Part shown: piece after piece, positions 46,746 to 59,409 of the stretch
Layout of the letters: each line of letters begins with the position of its first letter
Numbering within the stretch: the first letter of the stretch is position 1
Origin: Hsuehochloa calcarea
Taxonomy: Eukaryota > Streptophyta > Magnoliopsida > Poales > Poaceae
NCBI GenBank assembly: GCA_036346395.1
Contig: CM070602.1
Span: 16,191,098 to 16,255,097 of the forward strand
Length of the DNA stretch: 64,000 nt
Reading direction: 5' to 3'
Position numbers and translations under genes: made by a program
Notes under the pieces: generated by a model
Seen by the model: the letters and a program-made list of their open reading frames with translations, nothing else
Databases searched by the model: none
Told to the model about the DNA's origin: nothing

Positions 46746-48234
46746 TAGTGATTCTTCTTTTCTGCTTTGCTTTACGTAAAGTAGGCATGGAAAATCGCCG
46801 ACGACGACGAAGAAGTCGCTCGATGACTATTGGCGCTGGGTTGTCGAAGACAAAGCTCGGCTCCTCCTCGAAAAGACGCCGACTTGTAAAATCACGACAA
46901 GGGGGAGCAAGCTCGAGCTCGGTCTTCGACCGCACCTCTACAGGACTGCGGCAACCGTAGTTGTATCTGAGCCGAGGTCGCACTGTCGAAACCGAGGAGG
47001 TTGAAGCAACAACCTCTTAAGCGCAAACCTCGCAAGGCTAAGGTACCTTCTATTATGACACGGAATCTTTCGCAGATCGGTGCCACTCCTAGTTTTATTA
47101 AGCAACCGGAAAGGGAGAACCGGAAAGATTTTATGTCTTTTATGAAGGAGGATGCAAGATCGGCGACAACTCGCAACCGAGGGCGATCGCTTCGGAATGG
47201 TCGAGACCGATCTCGCCCATCCAGAGAATCGTGGAACCGAGCCCCGTCCTGCTCCAACTCTACGACCGACGTGATCGTGGCCGAGCCAATTGTTGAACCT
47301 CGACCGGGCGTGGTCGTGGAGAAGAAGAGGTCCTCCGCTGGGAGGATTGCTCCAAAATTCCCGGTTAAGACCAGAGTGCAGGTATGTGAAATGTACTAAA
47401 GTGTAAGAACGACATTTACCTTTTTCTTTTCACAACCCGATTTGCTTTTCTTTATTTCATCCGACTCCTTCAAATTTCCGGAATGCTTCCATCGAGAAGT
47501 CCATTGCCATCCCTTCGCCATCGGGAGGTAGCAATGGAGGTGGTCGGCATCACCTTTGGCCCAGTGGCCGATGAAGTCGAGACTCCCAGAGTGACTCCCA
47601 CACTGCCAAATTGTAGCTACGACTCTTGAGGTAGCGGCCGTTCTCGTTGAGGTGGTCACACGATCACTTGAGGTCGAGAGACAACAGAGGCAACTGGAAG
47701 CCTCTGGTCAAGGTGGTGAACAACTGCGCACCACTGGGAAGGAAAATGTAGGAGGCGTTCCTTCCCTACCCAAAGAGAAGTTCTGAAATGTAAGGAGAAA
47801 ATTTCACTTCGTGGTGACTTCTTTGGTTCTCCTCCGTCGTAGGGTCTTCCGCACAAATCTCGTGACTGAGTCCCCATCCCAAAGATATTCCCAATATGGA
47901 GAATACTTTTGATAACGAGCGCCTTGAGAAGGTGTGGTGGGACAAAGTTGCGAGGATAGATAAGTCGCAAAGACCGGACTTTGTATATTCAACGCTTGCT
48001 AGGACGACTATGAATGTAAGTATCTTCGAATACTTATATCCGTGGCTTTTCTTCCTTTCTTCGCTTTTCTTTTGCGTAAAGCTCGAGCAAATTGTCGTTG
48101 TCGGTGAGTATCATCGACAACTTTTAGAGCTAAGACAGAGAAAGAACTACTCGCAGAGGCGAGAGGTGGTAAGTCACTTATCATTCATAGTTGTTTTCGA
48201 CTTAAATACTGTATGATGCTTTACGAGAATAGTC

Positions 48235-48385
48235 ATGGAAGAAACTCATGACAAAGTGTTAGTCGTAAAAAGCTTACGACTACTTACGACCGTATAGTGG
48301 TCGCAGAAAGACTTACAACCATTCGTAGTCGCAGAAAAACTTACGACTAGGTCGGTGGTTGTAGAAGTATTTATAACCATTCTAC
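48235..48385. repeat. hairpin repeat array in antisense-ORF intron (2)
   Basis: Units AGTCGTAAAAAGCTTACGACT, GGTCGCAGAAAGACTTACAACC, AGTCGCAGAAAAACTTACGACT and GGTTGTAGAAGTATTTATAACC, again with paired changes in both arms. Confidence 0.8.
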
Positions 48386-49503
48386 TGATTTTTATCTCCA
48401 TCTCTCGTCCTTTGTAGGTTAAACAGGTGATTCAAAGACCTTAGCCGACTCGCCGACTATGAAAAAGAGGAGTCGAGGAGGCTAAGGAATGAAGTATTAA
48501 CCTCTCGGAAAGACTTGAGAGGTTGTCTCTCAGATCTAAGAAATTGCAGGAAAAATAAACGATGAAGTGCTTGAACTTAAGACTGCTTTTGAGTTTTAAC
48601 CTTTATCTAACTCTCATTTCTTCTTCAGATAAAGAAAATGAGATGAAGAAGCTCCGGTCTGAAGTTGGAGACAAATCTTTGGTCATTCAGGAGTTTTCCC
48701 GCATTACCAAGAATAAGGATCAAGAACTTGAGGTTCTGAGAACTCAAGTCACAGGTAAGTAACTCTTTACCGTTGTCCTTTTGAGTGTTTTCCTTTTTAA
48801 TGTCAATTCCTTGTTCGTAAATTGCTGCCCAATTGAGAATCCTTGAGGTCAAATCCAAGCAAAGACCTTGATTCGCAATGAGTCCGTCCGCATTGCTAAG
48901 ATGAATGCAGAGGACATCAGAGCGTGGGAGCAAAAGCATGCTGAAACTGCTGCTTTCCATCGCGAAGAGGTCAAGAAATTGGATTCTCAATTAGTAGGTA
49001 AGAAATGCTTTTACCTACAAATATCTTTGTGTTATGTTCCTCTAGAAGTATTTTTGTTTGACCGGTATTATTCTTTTCAGAACAAGTGGTCGAGAACAAA
49101 AGCTTCGTGAGGCTTCGACTTGTACCCAACAGGAGATGGAGTCGATGAAGACTAGTCTTCAAGGCAACATCACTCTCCGAACAATGTGCTTAGTGAGCTA
49201 CATTCGAGGGAAAACTCCTCGAGAAGATACTATAGCTGCTCACACAAGTACTATTGGAGAACAAGTCGGAAAATTGCAAGAAATGGTGACCACTCAAGGC
49301 TAATCAAGTCAATCAATAAGGAGGCAATCGAAGTCATCAGAAGTTACGCTTTGGCGAAACTTAAAGCTCAAGATCCCCGCCTTAATGTTAAACCAATCGG
49401 TTTACTTCGATCGTCTCCGAATCGAGGCAAGTCGTCGATTGTGGAAATGCAATCGATTGGCAAAAGGTGGCGAGGAAATGCACTAGGCTCTCCCCTTGAG
49501 TAA

Positions 49504-50400
49504 TCTTGTAACTACTTTGTAAGGCGCATAATTTTTGTTGATGAGTAATATATGATCCGCTTTATTTCACGAAAATCATCTTGTCGAGTAGTTAGTAACT
49601 CAAAAGATAATAAACGAATGAAAGACGAATGAAAGACTAAGAATTGAAGTCAAATTAATAACTTTATCCTAGCCCCGACTATTTGTTTAGATTGTTTAGA
49701 CAATCTAAATAAATAGTGTTTGAAACGGGTTTTCAAAACAAAGAGAGGTTTATTTAACTTATAGCTTTTGTTACGGTGTCAAGCATCGGTCGAAAGAGTT
49801 AAAACGACTCGTCACTAGGAAGTTCCTTCTAGTGGGCGTGACCACGTGCGTAAAGGAAAGGCTTCGACTAGGTGATGTTTTCATTTCCGACTAGTTTAAT
49901 TGAACCAAGAACAAGAACTTGAGTTAAACAGACGCCTTAGAGGACTTTAGTAATTGCTCGTCCTTTTTGGTGGACTTCGATAAGTCTTTTCCAAAGAGCA
50001 AAAGTAGGAGACTGAGCAACGCTAGGAAGTTTCCTTCTAGTGGGCGTGACCACATGCAGAGAGGAAAGACTTCGACTAGGTGTGTCTCTTCCTTCACCGC
50101 TTAAAACAAATCGAGTACATCAAAGGTGGTCGAACAAATGTAAGAAAGTGTACTCTACTTAGAATATTTTTGAATTGATCAAAAAATAGACTAAGATTGA
50201 GAGAGTTGGCTTTGAGAACATTTCGATCGGATAGAACCCGGCTCTTTGTACCGGGCAAAGAAAAAATGAGTAACGAGTCAATGCTTGAAATTCCTTCTAG
50301 TGGGCGTAACCACATGCGAGAGGAGAAGTTTCGCCCGGATGACGCTTTCTCGCTTTTGGCGGTGTAAAGAAAACTGGTGTTCTCATATCATAGTCGAAAG
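49504..50400. repeat. intergenic part of H with three tandem repeat units
   Basis: No gene. CCTTCTAGTGGGCGT.ACCAC.TGCG starts at ~49825, ~50031 and ~50291, each followed by a GAGGAAAG/CTTCGACTAGG-type block. Spacing is ~206 and ~260 bp. The segment lies between the antisense ORF and the integrase end. Confidence 0.75.
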
Positions 50401-51870
50401 ATTAAAAAGCACTACTCAAAATAAGGCAAAAAGAGGTAGAAAGAACTCGACTTTTATTGCTTGAGAAATCGGTCACACATAGAATTTGCGTGAATCGGTC
50501 GATGTTCCAAGAGTTTGAGAGAACTCGCCCATCTTCCATTGCTAGTCGTCACAGACTCGCCGAAGTTATTTCGACCATCGTAAGGACCTTCCCATTTAGG
50601 GAAAGTTTATTCCTGTTAGACTTGGATTGGCGAGCCTCAATACTAAGTCACCTACAAGAAGGTCGCGAGGTTGGACCTTACGATCATAGTATCTCAAGCA
50701 GGCTTGTTGGTAGACCGCGAACGAATTAAGGCTAGGTTTCTCCTCTCTTCGAGTAGGTTAATGTCATCTGCCGGTTGTTCCCGGTCCGAGTTGTTGAAGG
50801 TTTCAACTCGTGTCGACCGCATTTTAGCTCCGAGGAAGCATGGCTTCGCCCAACACTAGAAAATGGTGTTTCTCCCGTTGTTCGATCGGTGGTTGTACGA
50901 ACGCCCATAATATGGAAGGTAATTCTTGTACCCAAGCCCCGAGCGCTAACAAGTCGGGTCAAGACTCGAGTTTTAATTCTCGCATTATTTGGCCGCTTGC
51001 ACGCTCAACCGCCCCATTACTTTGGGGATGTGCAATGAAGCATAACATAACTTGGTACCCAACTCGCCGCAAAATTCTCAAATTTTGCACTTGCGAATTG
51101 TTTATTATTGTTCGTAATTATCCGACTTGGTACTCCAAATCGACTAATTACGCTTCTCATCATGAACCTTTTGTCGCTTGCTGTTATCCCAGCATGAGTT
51201 CACTTGATCCATTTTGTGAACGTGTCAATAGCCACAAAAGGAATTCAAACCTCCCGAGCTTTGGGAAACGGTCCTAGGATATCAAGCCCCCGTGTCGCAA
51301 AAAGGCCAAGAAAGAGGTATTGTTTGTAATGCTTGAGCCGTTGGTGTATCTGCTCACCATGAAATTGGCACTCGACACACTTTTAACCACCTCTTTAGCA
51401 TCGTGCAGGTCAGAGGCCAAGAAAACCTTGTCGAAAGGCTTTACCAACTAATGTTCTCAGAGGAAGCATGCGTCCCACAGATGCCACTGTATATCGTGAA
51501 GGAGTGTTATTCCTTCATTTTGCGAATGCATCGCATGAGTATCCCTTGGGTTCCTCGCTTATAGAGGACTCCTTCAACCAAAGTATACATTTTGGCTTTT
51601 CGGGATAATCGACCGCCTCAAGATCATCTTCTGCACGGAACCCTTGCAAAGATACTCGTAGATGGGAGTCATCCGTATCCTCGTAATCTAATGAGGCCAT
51701 CTCAAGAGGAGGTGCCTGTTCTTCGACTGAGACGGTTTTGGAGTTGCTCCAAGAAAACTCCTTTTGGTACTATGGATCGGGAAGAAGCCATCCGAGCAAG
51801 TTGGTCTCATGAGAAATTATCCTTTCGAGGGATAAATTGTACCTCAAACCTAAAAATGTTTTTCTAGCTT
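50400..51870 (-). pseudogene. element H integrase region, degenerate
   Basis: The minus strand carries the integrase signature 'AHPQSNGAVERASG' (catalytic Glu) at ~51000-51040, then 'LGAWVQELPSILWAF', 'GEAMLPRSLKCG' and a tail ending near 50730. 51515-51700 ('LRVSLQGFRAEDDLEAVDYP') may be the linker from RNase H. Stops and frameshifts are frequent. The plus-strand frames here are shadows. Confidence 0.7.
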
Positions 51871-53311
51871 ACGATTTTCGATAAGTACCGAGCCATTGTT
51901 GAGTTAGAGCACCGGTACTCTTTCCCAATTTGATTCACGACTAGTTGAGAGTCTCCTCTTACGAGTAGTCGATTTAATCGAGAGTGCTTCGCACTCGTAT
52001 GCCGCCTAGCAACCTTCAGATTCTCGCCACATTGTTAGTGGCCCGAAAGTTTAATTGTATGGCATACTTTAAGGTTTCTCCTGAGGAGATACCAGACCAC
52101 CCAAATTTCGAGCCACTTAAAGTGAGTGACCGTCAAAGTACATCATCCATCGGTCGGGAATCAGATCGGGATCCCGAACAGTTCAGATTTGTCCATTCGG
52201 CGACAAAGTCCGCCAAGATCTGGATTTTATGGCCGTCGACACGAATGGAGGTCGAACTCCCAAGTTCGATCGACCATTTTGCCATGCGCCCCATTGCTTC
52301 CTTATTATGGAGGATTGCTCCAAAGGAAACTCGGACGGCATGACTATTTTGTGCGCTGAAAATAATGCCGCAGCTTCCTCGAAGACATGAGGAGGGCATA
52401 CAAGTTTTGGACCGAGGGTAACGCTCCTTAGGCCCGTAAAACTTCGCTACGTAGTAAACCGGTCGTTGTATCGCCACGCTCTACGACCAAGATCGCGCTT
52501 GTCTTTGCTCGTGGCGTGGCGGCTAGGTAAATTAAGAGCGCCTCTTCCGGCTTTGGAGAAACCGTAACAGAGCACTCGAAAGATACCTCTTGACATCCTC
52601 AAATGCAATGTTTGCCTCGCTCGACCACTCAAAACCTTCATGTCTCCCGAGAAGTTTAAAGAAAGGTAGTCCTTTTCTCCTAGTCGCATGCGATGAAACG
52701 ACTTAAAGCCGCCATGCACCCAAAGTGAGTTTCGACTTCCTTTTTGTGTTTGGAGGTCGCATCTGAGGATGGCCTTTATTTTTTCAGGATTTGCTTCGAT
52801 TCCTCGTTCAGATACTAGGAATCCAAGCAATTTTCCTGAAGAAATTCCAAACACACACTTCTCTGGATTAAGTTTTAAATGGTGCTTTCTGAGGTTGTCG
52901 AATGTTTCTTGTAGGTCAGTGATATGATTAAGTCTCTTAATGCTTTTTACGACTAGGTCATCAACATAGGCTTCCAAATTCCGGCCTAATTGAGATGAAA
53001 AGTCGATTGCATTAAGCGTTGAAAAGAAGCACCGCATTCTTTAGACCAAATGGCATTTTGATATAACAAAAGGTACCAAATGGAGTAATGAATGCGGTCT
53101 TTTCTTCATCGCTTAGACACATATTGATCTGGTGATATCCAGAATATGCATCTAAAAAACTTAATATTTCACAACCCGCAGTAGAATCAACCAGCTGATC
53201 AATACGAGGTAAAGGGAAATCATCTTTTGGACAAGCTTTATTAAGATCAGTAAAGTCTACGCACATACGCCATTTGCCGTTTGACTTTTTGACCATTACA
53301 GGGTTAGCCAA
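51871..53311 (-). pseudogene. element H reverse transcriptase/RNase H, broken
   Basis: Frames 53012-53311 and 52447-53037 (overlapping, one frameshift) give 'VMVKKSNGKWRMCVDFTDLNKACPKDDFPLPRIDQLVD', 'FLDAYSGYHQI', 'FGTFCYIKMPFGLKNA', the catalytic 'YVDDLVVKS' (~52.96 kb) and 'GFLVSERGIEANPEKI'. 'NKACPKDDFPLPRID' is typical of the Tat/Athila side of Ty3/gypsy. RNase H sequence follows in pieces (52133-52477). The order RT-RH-IN confirms gypsy. Confidence 0.88.
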
Positions 53312-54700
53312 CCACTGGGTGATTGACTTCTCTTATAAAGCCTGCCTTAAGTAGCTTATCCAATTCTGATTTAATAGCATCTCGTCGATCAGGGGCAAAT
53401 CTCCGTAATTTTTGTTTTACGGGTACTTTATCAGGCCGTAAAGCTAGCCTGTGCTCGATCACCTCCCTGGGGACTCCGGGCATGTCGGATGCTTGCCACG
53501 CCAAGACATCTGCGTAGCTCGGAGGAAGGTAATGAGGCGCGCTTCCTATTTGGGATCGGAAGTCTCCCAATGCGAACAGTCTTCGAGGGTTTCTCTCAAG
53601 GCCCGAGGAACCTCTTTGACTTGGTCGTTCGGCTTTGGTGCGACTTTTAGGCTTCGACTTGCTAGTCGAAGTCGACTTTCATCTCGAGTTGGTATTTGAC
53701 CAACCATCTCGAGGGATCGCGATCGCAACTATACGCCATCTTTTGTCACATTGAATTGTGATCACCCTTTGGGACTCGCATCTTAAGACATTGATACCCA
53801 TAATGAGTAGCCATTAAGAATTTTGCCAAAGTTGGTCGTCCGAGTATGGCGTTATATGCCGATCGAAATCGACCACATCAAAGGAGACTTTCTCGTCTCG
53901 AAATTACTTGGCGAGCCAAATGTTAAAGGAAGAGAAACTTGGCCAATGGGTTTGGTTGAAGACCCCAGACGATTCCATGGAAGGAATATCGCATCGCCTT
54001 ACCTTTGTCCCGGTACTTGCATCTCATCCAGGGGCTTTGGTAAATAATATGTTCAAAGAATCGCCACCATCAACCAACACTGATTTACATTCGACAGCTT
54101 GTTGATGGTGGGTTCGACCACAATCGAAATCGACTGATCGACTCATAGTGATCGGGCAATGTCCTTCTCAAAAGAGATGGTAACTTCCACCACTTCGTAA
54201 TTTATTGACAAGAGGAGTATGTATGGAATTTACCTCTCGTCCGGCAGCTTTAAGTTGTCGCTTGGAGTCGATGTCGATGATCCTCCATAGATATGCTCAA
54301 CGGTATGGTGCGGATCTTGGAATGGCATCTCCTCATCATCCGACGACTTCGACCATTCGTATGTCCTACCCGCCGAGAGTAGGAGCGGTGCTTGTCGCTG
54401 TAGTAGTCCTCGAGCTTTCTTTGGAAAACTCGGCGATTCTATGAGGTCATGTCCTTCCTTTTATGAAAAGGACACCATCTTGGTTTGTCGCTCCTACGAT
54501 CGTATGCTTACCTTTGCCTTGATCGTGGTTCGACTTGGTGGTTTGGGGCTCTCTATCTTTACTACCAAAACCTCCTTGAAACCACTAGTTTGTGGCTTTT
54601 GACTTTTATTTTCTTCTTGGACTTTTTGCTTTTTGTCCTTACTAACCTCACTTGGCTCTCGAAGAGCGTGTGTTTCTCGATCGATAGTGTTATTCCACCG
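53304..54700 (-). pseudogene. element H protease-RT linker region, degenerate
   Basis: 53304-53570 encodes the linker before RT ('DMPGVPREVIEHRLALRPDKVPVKQKLRRFAPDRRDAIKSELDKLLKAGFIREV' in pieces), conserved in Tat-type Pol. 53546-54700 should hold protease; frames are short and I cannot point to a DTG/DSG active site with confidence. Confidence 0.65.
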
Positions 54701-56560
54701 ACCGCCTCGTAGCGCTTGCATATCGATCGGCCATCTCAAAGAGTTCTAAGAACGGTGTTGGGAGGATTTAGCAATATCCTCTGTTATTCTTCTACTACGG
54801 ACTCCTTGCTTAAAAGCCCCGATCACAGAGGAGTCGAAATTTCCGAATTGAATTACTTAACCCGACTAAAGCGCTTGATGAATTGACGCAAAGTCTCGTT
54901 GTTGTTCTCGCTTGATCCGGTGCAAGTCGCCTTCCTTTCCGTATGGTTGTATGTGCCTTGGAAATTTGCTCTAGAAGATCACAGAGGTGTTGCCAAGAGT
55001 AGATCGACTCGAGTGGTTGGTTTAATAACCACGATCGAGCGGATCCTTCGAGCACGCTTGGAAGGTAATTCGCCATTACGTGCTCTCCTCCTCCCGCCGC
55101 TCGGACAATTGTATAGATCTCAAGAAACTCGATGGGATTTTGAGATCCATCAAATTTCTCCATGTTCACCGGTCGAAAATGAGGTGGCCAAATGCTCGCT
55201 CAAGGTCGGCGAAAATGCCCAGATCCGTAATTACTTCTTGACGCCTTCTTTGTAGGAAAGAAGGGTTAATGTCGCCAGTGATCGATACGACGATACCCGC
55301 AACAGTGACTGCTCATTGTAGGTCTCAGCCGAGGGGAATACCTCGTAATCCACCCGCAGAATTTCTTTGCCGAGTAGTGATTGATCACCTCCCGAGGGCT
55401 ACTTGATCATCACCGATCGAAAAGTATTTCTCCGAATAGGAGATCGATGTGACTTATGACCGTGTCGATTCCTACGCAGAAATATTCGATTGATCGGTAG
55501 TCAAGAAGTCGCATTGCTACGACTACCGAATGTTGTTGACGAGGTACTTCCACCTTGTCATCACGATTCAAGCCTTTGCGCAATCTCCTCAAAGAAAGAG
55601 ATCGATCTCGCGCTCGAGCAAGCTCTTGATTGGGATTCTCAAGCAAGTCGTTGATGTCCCGGAGTTCTTGTACCTCCTGTGGATCGATATTGAATGCGCC
55701 AGTGTGTTCTTCGGGCTGCAATTTTCTTTCTTCTGATGACCTCAAAATCCTCCCCGCCGATCTTTGAGGCCTTCTCGGTGGAGTGCGAGAATGTCGAGGA
55801 TTTCTCTCGCTCATCGAGTGTTGGTTCTCTCTGTCGCGGTGGTTCCCTTGCCATTACTACGAGGAGGCGCGCAGTGTGATCTTCGGGAGGGTTCTCATTT
55901 CGCCCTCCATGAGATTGACTCGATTTGAGGGAAGGACGAAGACCTCCGCTGATGATTCTCACTTGCGCTTGAGGCCTCTCCGCTTGAGGAGTGCTCGAGA
56001 CACCATCTGGCGACTTGGAGTAATCCTCCGTAGGGGAACTCGGGTTATAATCGCTCCATCCGCAAATGAGATCTGCGGAGAGACGGTCGATTCGTAGGAA
56101 AAGCATGCTTGATCCCACTATCTCCGGAGTTACCCCGAGAGATAGGATCACAAGATGTTTGGTGGAGTCCTCGAATGGTGGCTTCGGGACTTGTCTCACC
56201 GTGTCGGACCGCCTTAAGGGAACTTGGACACTTAGAGGAAAAACTCTCATTGTGTCGTGAGTCCTCCCGGGTGCGGTTCGGTCGGATTGACCCTTGTCCT
56301 TGGAGGAATTGGCTCCTCTGTTGGACGATCGTTGTGGGGATAAGGATCCTCCTCAACTCCATTGATGGGATGGTTTCGGAGAATAATCTCCGAGGCAACA
56401 TCACCATCGGCGGATGCATCACTCGGCTCAGTAGTCGAAACCGCATCCATGTCGACGTCACAGACCGCCAAGTCGAACCAGCTTCTCCTCGCTCCATTCT
56501 CCCGCCATGCTTGCATGAGATTGGAAAAAGAGAGTATGTTGACAAGAGATTACCTAAGAT
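54701..56560 (-). pseudogene. element H gag and leader ORF, broken
   Basis: 54810-55169 carries the Gag core ('MEKFDGSQNPIEFLEIY', 'MANYLPSVLEGSARSWLLN', 'SIYSWQHLCDLL'). Upstream frames 55410-55814, 55639-56250 and 56045-56578 are Arg/Ser/Pro-rich, as in the N-terminal part of Tat-type Gag ('MSERNPRHSRTPPRRPQRS'), and are joined only through frameshifts. Confidence 0.7.
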
Positions 56561-56577
56561 CCCCACGGACGGCGCCA
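56561..56577 (-). other. PBS of element H (tRNA-Asp-like)
   Basis: Minus strand TGGCGCCGTCCGTGGGG just inside the 5' LTR. The TGGCGCCG core is the type used by Tat/Athila elements, unlike the initiator-Met PBS of AC, B and G. Confidence 0.8.
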
Positions 56578-56578
56578 A

Positions 56579-57346
56579 CCGCGGTGTATTAGAACCGATC
56601 TTACGTAAAGATTATTTGATTCGGGGTCTCCTAAGGATGAGATCACGCAGAGTGGATTGACACGGATGTTTAGACAGTTCAGCCTTCTCCGAGAGAATAA
56701 TAACCCTAATCTGTGTGTATGGTATTGTTGATGATCTAGCAAAGGACTAAAACTATTACGAGAATAGTGCTTGTGTTTCTACTTGACTAGCCCTTGTTTG
56801 CCGTTGTTCTTCTCTGCCCCTTTGTCTCTCTGCTTGATGCCCTTATATAGTCGTGAAGAAGTAGCCGCTTTGCCTGCGGAGATGTGCCTAATTAATGTAG
56901 TAACGGCGATGATGGCGATAATTACCGCGCCTTGACTTCTTCACGCCATCCGCAATTATCTTCCGTAGATAATGGGGTATTTACACACCATTAATACGCG
57001 GAATAATAGTGCGTGTAGACCGCTCGGATTCCTTAATCAATTGGACCTACTCGTCAGTAGGTTTGATTATAAGGTGGTCGAGTTTTCCGGTCGTAGAGGA
57101 CTTACGACTGGTAGCGAATGTAGAAGGACTTACGACTATGTAGTGGTCGTAGAAAGGACTTACGACCATGATATAGTCGTAGCAAGGCTTACGACTATGG
57201 GGGTGATTGTAGAAGAACTTACAATCACTTGTTAGGCCTCTCCCTTATAGATATAAGGGGTACTTCTGGGGACTATGTGACATCATATTTACCCATAATA
57301 AGAATTATAGATAAAAGATAAAATGAGGATTATTAGATCCTCGTCA
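56579..57346 (-). mobile_element. 5' LTR of gypsy element H
   Basis: Pairs with 44249-45013. The inner terminus is altered (CCGCGGTG where the 3' LTR has TGTCGGTG); the outer end CCTCGTCA is intact and followed by TSD AGTTT. It contains the same hairpin array near 57080-57230. Confidence 0.9.
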
Positions 57347-57351
57347 AGTTT

Positions 57352-59404
57352 AATCAACGGAATGGAAATAAACAATTCAGAGGGATACGGTAGTTATGAC
57401 CAAAATGGCTTATTACAATTCAACACAAGACATAAATAACGACAATAAAAGTTCTCAAAATATTTGGATTATGGTAGTGAGTGCATCGTGTTGAACTACC
57501 CTCCACGAGATCATTCTTCCTTGTCATTTACCTAAATAAAACAACAAAGCAAGAATGAGCCAAAGACTCAGCAAGAACTTGTATGTAACAATCAAACATA
57601 CCATGAACAATTTATCACAATCATAACTTGAACATTGATTGGAAACAACTTTATGAATGGATGAAGTGAAATGATGCATTGAAGGAATTGGACATATCGC
57701 AGCATATACCGGTATAGTGAGTGAAACACCCGTCGGTGTTCACTTAAAGTAACCGTATGAAGAACGTTTCATACGGTCAGTCCAACGTGGCCCACATTGG
57801 AATGGTGGACTCACGTAACGTGGCCCACATTGGAATGGTGGACTCACGCACCCATTCAGGAATTGATGGGATTTTCAAGTGCCCATACTGGAATTGATGG
57901 GTCTTACAAAGGTAATTTATGCATGTCATGATGTGATCCCATGGCAAGATTGAATAGTACTCATAAATGAAAAGATACACATGGCATTCATCTACAAATA
58001 CGGACAAATATAATCATTCATTCACACATCACATAATGCATCAATCATAGTATACAAGTTACTTGCCTGCCGCGCTGCGACGGTTTGGGAGGTAACTGAG
58101 TTACCCCTCCACTCACCGCTTCACCGCCTACAATATAAAATGATCGATATGAGGACAACCGAGTACGACAGTGCTACACGTGCCCTCCCACAATCTCTAA
58201 CCAAACCAACCAAACAAAAGGTTCAATTTGATCCTCTACACAAAAAGTCCAGATTACCTAACTTCTGGCAGTCGTACGAGGAAATTCACCATTAATTGTC
58301 TGTAACTCTAAAAGATATGAAACTAGTGCTCACTGATTCTTAACTGATCAGGCTACAAAACATTAGTTGACGGAATCCCCTGATTCGGCCAAAACAGAGG
58401 GCTAATTATCAGTTAAACACAACTCATCTACGTCTGTCCAGAATACAGATCAGTAATAAAGAAAACGGCGTAACTTTTAGCCTACTGATCCAATGAGAAT
58501 GATCCTTATCAACTTGGAAAGATAAATTCAAGAACTACAATAACTTAGTTGGGTGAAGGTTCTAATTCGGCCCCTAATTTGAACAAAACCGAGGGACAAA
58601 CCTACTGACCCCAGTTTTCAGGCAGACTGAACAGATCGCAATCAAATATTCATATCTCCCAAACTACAGATCGGATTTTCCTGATCTTGGTGCCAAAAGA
58701 CAGCTAACGTTCCCAGGAATAAAACTCTAGAAGGGAAAAACCCCAGATTCGGACTCTAAAGTAGTCTAAACAATAGATGAAAATGCTAACATTTATCTGC
58801 CCAGAATTCAGAACAGTGGTAAAGAAAATATCATAACTTTCATTATACAGATCCAATGGAGATGATATTTATCAACTTTGAAAGATAATTTAAAAGGCTA
58901 CAATAACTTATTTGGGTGGAGGTTCTGGAAATGCCTCTAACTAAATCAAAACCTAGGATCAAGCCGACAGATCCTTCTCGTCAGATAGACAGAACAGCGC
59001 GCACTAAAAAAATCATATCTCCTAAACCGTAAGGCGGAATCACGTGATATCGGTGGCTATGGAAAGCTAAGAACAATACCTACAACTATCTAAGAGATGG
59101 ACAGGACAGAAAACGAACGTATCGTACCCAAAATCGACGTACAAAGCGGCGCACAGCAATAGGGAAAGGTGGCGGCGGCTCCAAAGGGGGGGAGGAGGAG
59201 AGAAATGTGGAGTTTAGGGTTTGGGGGTGGGAACCCCCCCCCTTATGGCCAGCCACCACATGGGCCCCTCCTGGGCCGTGGCCCAGGCCCAGGTTGCCGT
59301 GAAATCACAGAAAACCCCCCGGTGAAAAGATGATTCTGGTTTTTCGATTAGCTCCCTCTTCCAAAACTTCTTCTAATAAGCCGAATCACCTTCGGGGTAT
59401 TACA
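57352..59404 (-). mobile_element. 5' LTR of element G, right piece
   Basis: Continues the LTR split by H and ends GGGGTATTACA, then AAAAG (59405-59409). It differs from 37593-39653 at scattered bases only, so G is a relatively young insertion and H younger still. Confidence 0.93.
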
Positions 59405-59409
59405 AAAAG

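Larger units (their letters stand above)
45622..49503 (+). pseudogene. antisense ORF of element H (gypsy-type transposon protein), broken
   Basis: It runs opposite to gag-pol, between pol and the 3' LTR, a layout known for Tat-lineage elements. Segments: 45715-46070 with 'PNSITMLSVFVY' then, after a frame change, 'CEAYTGIP' and 'ELFQYYYGM', resembling the Pfam 'putative gypsy type transposon' (PF04195) domain; 46070-46410 ('RISPYIQAIKDLKEEGSTGWHVVKDF', 'GRGDPTRDYEE'); then intron-like gaps (GTAAGC at 46409 to TTTCACAG at ~46491; GTAATC at ~46600 to the AG before ~46787). Basic exons follow (46788-46960, 47001-47385), then coiled-coil exons (48620-48754 'KENEMKKLRSEVGDKSLVIQEF'; 48868-48998; 49080-49500). 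Several frameshifts. Function in the family is unknown. Confidence 0.65.

Noticed and set aside
44755..48385. Regularly repeated hairpins considered as a CRISPR-like array
   Set aside because: Units are contiguous palindromes without unique spacers, in a plant retrotransposon; no associated proteins.
55530..57235. Plus-strand frames over H gag and 5' LTR (e.g. 56109-56660)
   Set aside because: Shadows of the minus-strand gag region; they run across the LTR boundary and lack domains.
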